From Thermoplasmatales archaeon (lineage in GTDB: Archaea; Thermoplasmatota; Thermoplasmata; Methanomassiliicoccales; Methanomethylophilaceae), in assembly GCA_012522645.1 (NCBI GenBank), contig JAAYKC010000088.1:1-17071 (forward strand): a stretch of DNA of 17,071 nucleotides, read 5' to 3'. Shown in pieces: positions 12,751-17,071 of this stretch (position 1 is its first letter; every line of letters begins with the position of its first letter). The notes under the pieces were generated by a model. That model ran no database searches. It saw only the letters and a program-made list of their open reading frames with translations, and was not told the origin of the DNA. The translations under genes were made by a program, and so were the position numbers.

Positions 12751-13955
12751 GGGAAATCCTCCGGTGATGCTATCTCCCCTTTCAGTGCGGAGAATGCCGC
12801 GGTCGTGGGTGATGACAGGTAGTACTTCGCGCCCACTCCCATACGGTTCTTGAAATTCCTGTTGGCTGTGGAGAGCCCGATCTCATCTTCTCCCAATACG
12901 CCCTGGTGCGCGCCGAGACACGGGCCGCATCCCGGGTTGCCCACAACGGCGCCGGATTCGACGATGTCCCTCAGGACGCCGGTCTCGATGGCTCTGAGGA
13001 GGACGGCCCGTGATGCGGGGACGACTACGGTCCTCACCCTGACCTTCTTCCCCTTCACGATGTCAGCGAAGCGCTTCAGGTCCCCGTACCTGCCGTTGGT
13101 GCAAGTGCCGACGAATACCTGATCCAGCGGGGTCCCTTCGAAATCGGAGACGGGCCTGACGTCATCCACCTTATGCGGCACTGCAAGCAAAGGCTCCAGA
13201 TCATCAAGTCTGATGGTCTCCTCTCTCACGTAGCTGCAGTCCTCGGCCTTCTGCGGGACCGCGTCCCTTCCGTGACCGCGGAGGTATCTGCATGTGACGT
13301 CGTCAGCGTAGAACAGACCGGCCTTCGCACCGGATTCAACGGACATGTTGGAGATGGTGAGCCTGTCATCCAACTCCAGGCTGTTATCGCCGGTGAACTC
13401 TATCGCCTTGTAGGTCGCGCCTCCGGCCCCAAGCAGCCCTACATACCGGAGGGCTATGTCCTTCGCCTCAACGTATTCGGGAAGCTTCCCCTCAAGTCTG
13501 ATGTTTATCGTCTCCGGGACCTTGAACCAGGTCTCCCCTGTGGCCCAGATCGATGCCATGTCGGATGCCCCGACCCCGGTGGCGAATGCTCCGAAGGCTC
13601 CCATCGTGCATGTGTGGGAATCAGCGCCCACGACCACCTCGCCCGGGATGACGACGCCCTCGCTCATCACCTGGTGGCATATCCCTTCTCCGATGTCACA
13701 GAAGTGGACGCCGTTGCTGACGGCGAATCTTCTCAGGTCCGCCTGCAGGTCCGCAGTGACTGAATTGTTGGCCGGCACTATATGATCATAGACTACGGAT
13801 GTCCTGTCGGGCCTGGCTATCCTGCTCAGCCCCATCTCCCTGAATGCCGTCAGAGCCTGGACCCCTGTCCCGTCATGAGATAATGCGCGGTCAACGGGCA
13901 CATCGACGAAGCTCCCCGCTTCGCCTCTCAGTATCCTCTCGGATAAAGTGCTCAT
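12747..13955 (-). CDS. aksD: Homoaconitase large subunit AksD
   Basis: A 402-residue large subunit of the aconitase superfamily, archaeal LeuC/AksD type. It carries the [4Fe-4S] cluster and, with AksE, hydrates and dehydrates homoaconitate homologues. Visible: DHIVP (57-61), GADSHTCTMGAFGAF (110-124), and the three cluster cysteines in GTCTNGR (C285) and GNPGCGPCLG (C343, C346). Sequence alone cannot distinguish it from LeuC; AksE supplies the specificity. It begins directly after the aksA stop codon with no intervening base, and its own stop overlaps the aksE start. Confidence 0.9.
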   Translation of the reverse strand: MSTLSERILRGEAGSFVDVPVDRALSHDGTGVQALTAFREMGLSRIARPDRTSVVYDHIVPANNSVTADLQADLRRFAVSNGVHFCDIGEGICHQVMSEGVVIPGEVVVGADSHTCTMGAFGAFATGVGASDMASIWATGETWFKVPETINIRLEGKLPEYVEAKDIALRYVGLLGAGGATYKAIEFTGDNSLELDDRLTISNMSVESGAKAGLFYADDVTCRYLRGHGRDAVPQKAEDCSYVREETIRLDDLEPLLAVPHKVDDVRPVSDFEGTPLDQVFVGTCTNGRYGDLKRFADIVKGKKVRVRTVVVPASRAVLLRAIETGVLRDIVESGAVVGNPGCGPCLGAHQGVLGEDEIGLSTANRNFKNRMGVGAKYYLSSPTTAAFSALKGEIASPEDFP

Positions 13956-15080
13956 CTACACCGTTTCCCGGGCATTGCGTATGATGCCCTTGAGGACCTT
14001 GGAGGTTATGGCGCACTTCCCCTCGCTCCTCTCCTTGATGTCATACAGGACCTTCTCCATCTGAGCTTCAGTGAGCTCGAAGCCGAAGGTTCTGGCTATG
14101 TGCTCAAGAGCCTTCCGTCCCGTGTGCTTTCCCAGTACGAACCTCTGCTCTCCGCCCACCATGTCCGGCGGGAAGTACTCGTACGTGTTGCTGTCGGTCA
14201 GCAAGGCTGCGATGTGTATGCCGCTCTCATGGGAGAACGCATTCTCCCCCACCACGGCCTTGGTCCTGGAGACGCAGAGGCCCGCATACTTCGAGACCAT
14301 CCTGGAAAGATCGGTGAGGTGCGTCAGATCGTATCTGTCCACCCCGCCCCTCATCCTGAGGGCCACCAGCAGCTCCTCGAGGCTGGCATTGCCCGCACGT
14401 TCCCCTATCCCGTTGACGGTGGTATGGAGCTGGAACGCACCGCATTCCGCCGCGGTGAACGCATTGGCGGTGGCCATGCCCATATCATTGTGGAAGTGCA
14501 CACACAGCCTGTTCTTCAGGTCCTTGGTCAGTTCCCTGACTATATCGGCCGTCTGTAACGGTGTGAGGCAGCCCACGGTATCCGCAAGGCTGCTGTATGT
14601 GGTCTTGTGCTCACATCCCTGCCTGAACATCTCCTTAAGGAAGGATATATCGGTCCTGGAGCCGTCCTCGGCCGAGAACCTCACCTGCAGTCCGTGATCC
14701 ACGGCGTGATCGACCGTCTCCAACGCCTGTGCCAGCATCTCCTCTCTCGTTTTCTTGTATTTGACACGTATATGAAGATCGGATGTGGCGAAGAATATGC
14801 TCACGAGATCCACATCGCAGTCTATGGCCGCATCCACGTCGGACTTAATCGATCTGGACAGACAGCATACTCGGGCGTTCAGTCCGGCCCCGGCGATCCT
14901 CTTTATGCACTCCTTCTCGCTCTCGCTCACGCTGGGGAATCCCGCCTCGATGACCTCGACGCCTACCGCGTCAAGGCAGTGGGCGATGTCAAGCTTCTCC
15001 TGGCACGTGAAGGATATTCCCGGAGTCTGCTCTCCATCCCTGAGCGTTACATCACAAATCTCAATATCTAATGGTCTCAT
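13956..15080 (-). CDS. aksA: (R)-homocitrate synthase-type 2-oxoacid elongation enzyme AksA
   Basis: A 374-residue Claisen-condensing enzyme of the LeuA/NifV/AksA family. It condenses acetyl-CoA with 2-oxoglutarate, and in AksA also with 2-oxoadipate and 2-oxopimelate. Motifs: TLRDGEQTPG (12-21) with metal-binding aspartate, ADTVGCLTP (166-174), HFHNDMGMATAN (195-206) with metal histidines, GERAGNASLEE (226-236) and SHESGIHIAALL (283-294). It lacks the C-terminal leucine-regulatory domain of true isopropylmalate synthases (about 500 residues), which fits homocitrate synthase. The ATG at 15080 has a strong GGAGGGTGAG upstream; ten more codons are open further up without conservation. It overlaps the 3' end of the TPP gene by 20 nt. 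Confidence 0.92.
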   Translation of the reverse strand: MRPLDIEICDVTLRDGEQTPGISFTCQEKLDIAHCLDAVGVEVIEAGFPSVSESEKECIKRIAGAGLNARVCCLSRSIKSDVDAAIDCDVDLVSIFFATSDLHIRVKYKKTREEMLAQALETVDHAVDHGLQVRFSAEDGSRTDISFLKEMFRQGCEHKTTYSSLADTVGCLTPLQTADIVRELTKDLKNRLCVHFHNDMGMATANAFTAAECGAFQLHTTVNGIGERAGNASLEELLVALRMRGGVDRYDLTHLTDLSRMVSKYAGLCVSRTKAVVGENAFSHESGIHIAALLTDSNTYEYFPPDMVGGEQRFVLGKHTGRKALEHIARTFGFELTEAQMEKVLYDIKERSEGKCAITSKVLKGIIRNARETV

Positions 15081-16128
15081 GTTTCTCACCCTCCGGACAA
15101 TCCGCTTCAAAAATGAACGTCTTAGGTTCGACGACGGATTCTTTAAGGACGCTCATATCATTAAATACCTGCGGGTTCGCCCACCCTATGTATTTCGTGA
15201 TATCGGCTGTATCCCCTCCCGTCATCCCCATCCTGTTGTTCTTCAGCACCACAGTGATCAGCGGCAGCCTCTTCTCATACACGTCCGCCAGGGCGTTCAT
15301 GCCCGAATGCAGCAGTGCGTAATCCCCCGTTATCGCGATTCCCGCTGAACGTGCGGCAACGGCAACGGACGATCCCAAGCCGTAATTGGCCAGGCCTATG
15401 TTGTAAGGGTCCTTCATAGCCAGCAGGGCACAGCCCGTGTCCAGGATGACATCTATCCCTTCTTCGGATATGTACTCGAACAGAGGCTTGAAGGGACAGT
15501 TCTTACAAAGGGTCTTGGTGCATCCCCTGCTCTGAACGGTCTCGGGTTCAACGTTCTCTCCTTTGAACAGATTATCCGCCCGTTCGGCACGGCCCTTCAT
15601 GGTAAGGTATCTGCCGGCCAGCTCGCCGTGCTTACGATCCCCGGGTGCTGCGGGGATGCATTGACCCTTTATCCCGGTCTTAAGCTGGATATCGGTCACT
15701 CTCATCAGGGCCACTCTGGAACATCTTTCGGATTCTCTGAATGCCCTCTCAAGGCTGCCGTATACGTCAGATGCATCCAATTCGATCAGCGGGATCGATG
15801 CCACCTGCGAGTAAGGCCTGGTATCCTGGCGGTTCTGTGAGCCCTCAGCCTCGGTATCGTCTCCTGAGATCAGGACCACGCCGCCGATCAGCCCCTGAGT
15901 GGTCGCATTCACAAGCGGATCCGCAAGGGCGTTGACCCCTACGTTCTTCACGATCACGACTGATCTCCTGCCCATCAGGGAATCCCCCAATGCGTATTCC
16001 ATGGCCGTTTTCTCATTGACGGCAAGAATCGAGCCTGAGAACCCGGCGAGCTCGGTTATGGGATAGCCAGGCACTGTGTACGATGTGTCGCTCAGCGCTC
16101 TTATGCTGTCGGTCAGTAATCTCATCAT
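15061..16128 (-). CDS. IorA-like thiamine pyrophosphate enzyme, shortened two-domain form; candidate 2-oxoacid decarboxylase
   Basis: A 355-residue protein related to the alpha subunit of indolepyruvate ferredoxin oxidoreductase (IorA, about 600 residues). Residues 1-170 are the pyrimidine-binding domain: VNEKTAMEYALG with the likely TPP-activating glutamate (E39), KNVGVNALADPL (61-72), and SQNRQDTRPYSQ (97-108), equivalent to SQNEQDxR in IorA. Residues about 200-355 are the pyrophosphate domain: CTKTLCKNCPF (C203, C208, C211), equivalent to IorA LCPGCPH, then GDY-x26-NN (268-298), LHSGMNAL and GMTGG. The intervening IorA domain and the C-terminal ferredoxin clusters are absent, and no IorB gene is in view. 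The resulting layout resembles sulfopyruvate decarboxylase (ComD+ComE). First gene of the aks operon; GGGGAG and a TATA box lie upstream. A role as 2-oxosuberate decarboxylase is inference; a ferredoxin-linked oxidoreductase subunit is the alternative. Confidence 0.85.
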   Translation of the reverse strand: MMRLLTDSIRALSDTSYTVPGYPITELAGFSGSILAVNEKTAMEYALGDSLMGRRSVVIVKNVGVNALADPLVNATTQGLIGGVVLISGDDTEAEGSQNRQDTRPYSQVASIPLIELDASDVYGSLERAFRESERCSRVALMRVTDIQLKTGIKGQCIPAAPGDRKHGELAGRYLTMKGRAERADNLFKGENVEPETVQSRGCTKTLCKNCPFKPLFEYISEEGIDVILDTGCALLAMKDPYNIGLANYGLGSSVAVAARSAGIAITGDYALLHSGMNALADVYEKRLPLITVVLKNNRMGMTGGDTADITKYIGWANPQVFNDMSVLKESVVEPKTFIFEADCPEGEKHETIRY

Positions 16129-16182
16129 GACTGATCGGCTCCCCTGTCAGACGGTCGCACATCAGTGTATCTGTATATTGAG

Positions 16183-16190
16183 TTTTATAT
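16183..16190 (-). promoter_or_regulatory. TATA box of the aks operon
   Basis: Minus-strand ATATAAAA, preceded by GCCGGG, in the 79-nt gap after the transporter gene. It predicts a start near 16160 and a leader of about 30 nt containing GGGGAG (16139-16144) before the ATG at 16128. Confidence 0.6.
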
Positions 16191-16207
16191 CCCGGCGCTG
16201 TCCCGGT

Positions 16208-17071
16208 TCATGCGGCCTTTGCCGTTCTGTCATCTGAGATCTTCAGCATGAGCACCATGACGAAAGCTGCAGCGCATGCGATCGCCGATATAATGAATGC
16301 AGGGGTCAGATCCGTGTCCGAGATCATGGTCGATATGAAGGGGAACAGCAGCGCCGAGGCTCCGAAGCCGATAGTGACCAGGCCGTAGTTCGTACCCATA
16401 TGCTTCGTCCCGAAATGATCCGCGGTCACTGCGGCCAATGTTCCGGCGGCTCCCCCGAATGCCATGGCTATGAGCGCAACGCATACCAGGAACAGGGCTC
16501 CGCGGGCGAATATCATCATCAGCACTCCTGCAGCGGTCATGAATATTATCAGGAAGAGGGCCTGTGTGCGCCCTATCCTGTCCGAGAGCCACGTGATCAG
16601 CAGACGCCCTGAGGCGCTGAACAGCCCCGTTATTATGACTCCCGATACGGCATATCCGGCAAGCCCCCTCTCAGCGGCCAGCGTAACCAGGTGAGGGTTG
16701 AGCACGAAGAACGCCGGGAGGGTGAAGAACATCGTGAGCATGATGAAATAGAAAGCGGGTGTTCTCAGCACCTCCTTCGGAGTGTACTGCTTCTGCTCCA
16801 TGTTCTTCTTGGCAACAGTCCCCGGAACGGCATATCCCGCAGAGGGATTGCTCAGCACCACGGAGGCGCCCAGGCAGATGATCATAAAGGATATGCCGAA
16901 GATCATGAACGTCCTCGGCACACCCACACTGTTCAGGAGGGAGGTCGCCAGAGGCGAGAAGATCACAAGAGAGAAGCCGAAGGATCCGACCATGGCGCCG
17001 GTTGCGAACCCGCGTCTGTCGGGGAACCACTTCTGGACGCAGGCCACCGTGCAGGAGTACACTATGCCGAC
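16208..17071 (-). CDS. Major facilitator superfamily transporter, OFA (oxalate:formate antiporter-like) family, partial
   Basis: The C-terminal 287 residues of a membrane transporter; the gene continues beyond the window edge, and the GTG at 17062 is not the true start because the frame stays open. OFA hallmarks include KWFPDRRGFATG (conserved cytoplasmic loop of transmembrane segment region 4-5), SDRIGR (loop 8-9) and about eight further hydrophobic helices. Family members exchange small carboxylates such as oxalate, formate or lactate; the substrate here is unknown. It is on the same strand as the aks operon, 79 nt upstream, but that operon has its own TATA box. A carboxylate substrate related to the operon would be attractive but is unsupported. 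Confidence 0.88.
   Translation of the reverse strand, partial: VGIVYSCTVACVQKWFPDRRGFATGAMVGSFGFSLVIFSPLATSLLNSVGVPRTFMIFGISFMIICLGASVVLSNPSAGYAVPGTVAKKNMEQKQYTPKEVLRTPAFYFIMLTMFFTLPAFFVLNPHLVTLAAERGLAGYAVSGVIITGLFSASGRLLITWLSDRIGRTQALFLIIFMTAAGVLMMIFARGALFLVCVALIAMAFGGAAGTLAAVTADHFGTKHMGTNYGLVTIGFGASALLFPFISTMISDTDLTPAFIISAIACAAAFVMVLMLKISDDRTAKAA

Noticed and set aside
9890..12853. Plus-strand open frames of 489 and 464 codons opposite the aldehyde dehydrogenase and aksF/aksE
   Set aside because: Antisense shadows of well-supported genes, with no start signals and no family resemblance.
1..17071. CRISPR array, insertion sequence or defence island
   Set aside because: No regularly spaced repeats, transposase, integrase or Cas motifs are visible; the only defence-type module is the relBE pair.

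Overview
This window looks like a piece of a methanogenic archaeon chromosome, most probably of the Methanomassiliicoccales / Thermoplasmata type. The archaeal evidence is direct: archaeal-type SRP54, TrmY (tRNA pseudouridine-54 N1-methyltransferase), an archaeal phosphopantetheine adenylyltransferase fused to an ITP/XTP phosphatase, a COG1340-type coiled-coil protein, and TATA boxes placed about 26 nt before start codons (leaderless transcripts). The methanogen call rests on a complete 2-oxoacid chain-elongation (aks, coenzyme B) gene set. The lineage is inferred from gene content and moderately high GC, not from a search.

Layout. (1) 24-3135, minus strand: srp54 - trmY, then a small zinc-ribbon membrane protein overlapping the CoaD/NTPase fusion; an information-processing and CoA-synthesis neighbourhood with at least two promoters. 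(2) 3136-3393: a gene-free stretch with a terminator-like hairpin and a TATA-preceded, end-paired candidate small RNA. (3) 3394-6132: a large coiled-coil protein divergent from purB, which is followed by an overlapping two-helix membrane peptide. (4) 6129-9010, minus strand: a heavy-metal resistance operon, ArsR/SmtB repressor - free-standing HMA metallochaperone - P1B-type Zn/Cd/Pb ATPase, with a 34-bp operator palindrome on the repressor start, followed by an FMN split-barrel protein. (5) 9194-9270: tRNA-Ala(CGC), plus strand. (6) 9415-9896: a RelB/RelE toxin-antitoxin pair with its own palindromic operator. (7) 9953-16128, minus strand: a six-gene, translationally coupled operon in the order TPP enzyme - aksA - aksD - aksE - aksF - aldehyde dehydrogenase. 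(8) 16208 to the window end: the C-terminal part of an OFA-family MFS transporter.

The most interesting part is the operon at 9953-16128. AksA, AksD/E and AksF elongate 2-oxoglutarate to 2-oxosuberate, the coenzyme B precursor. The small subunit AksE carries the YLRT loop associated with homoaconitase rather than isopropylmalate isomerase. The enzymes acting after 2-oxosuberate (decarboxylation to 7-oxoheptanoate and sulfur insertion) are, as far as I know, not assigned. Here the operon begins with a shortened IorA-like TPP protein that has lost the ferredoxin domain and the middle region, giving a two-domain layout like a simple 2-oxoacid decarboxylase. It ends with a semialdehyde-type dehydrogenase. 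I propose that the TPP protein is a candidate 2-oxosuberate decarboxylase and that the dehydrogenase handles the semialdehyde (possibly giving pimelate); this is inference and testable.
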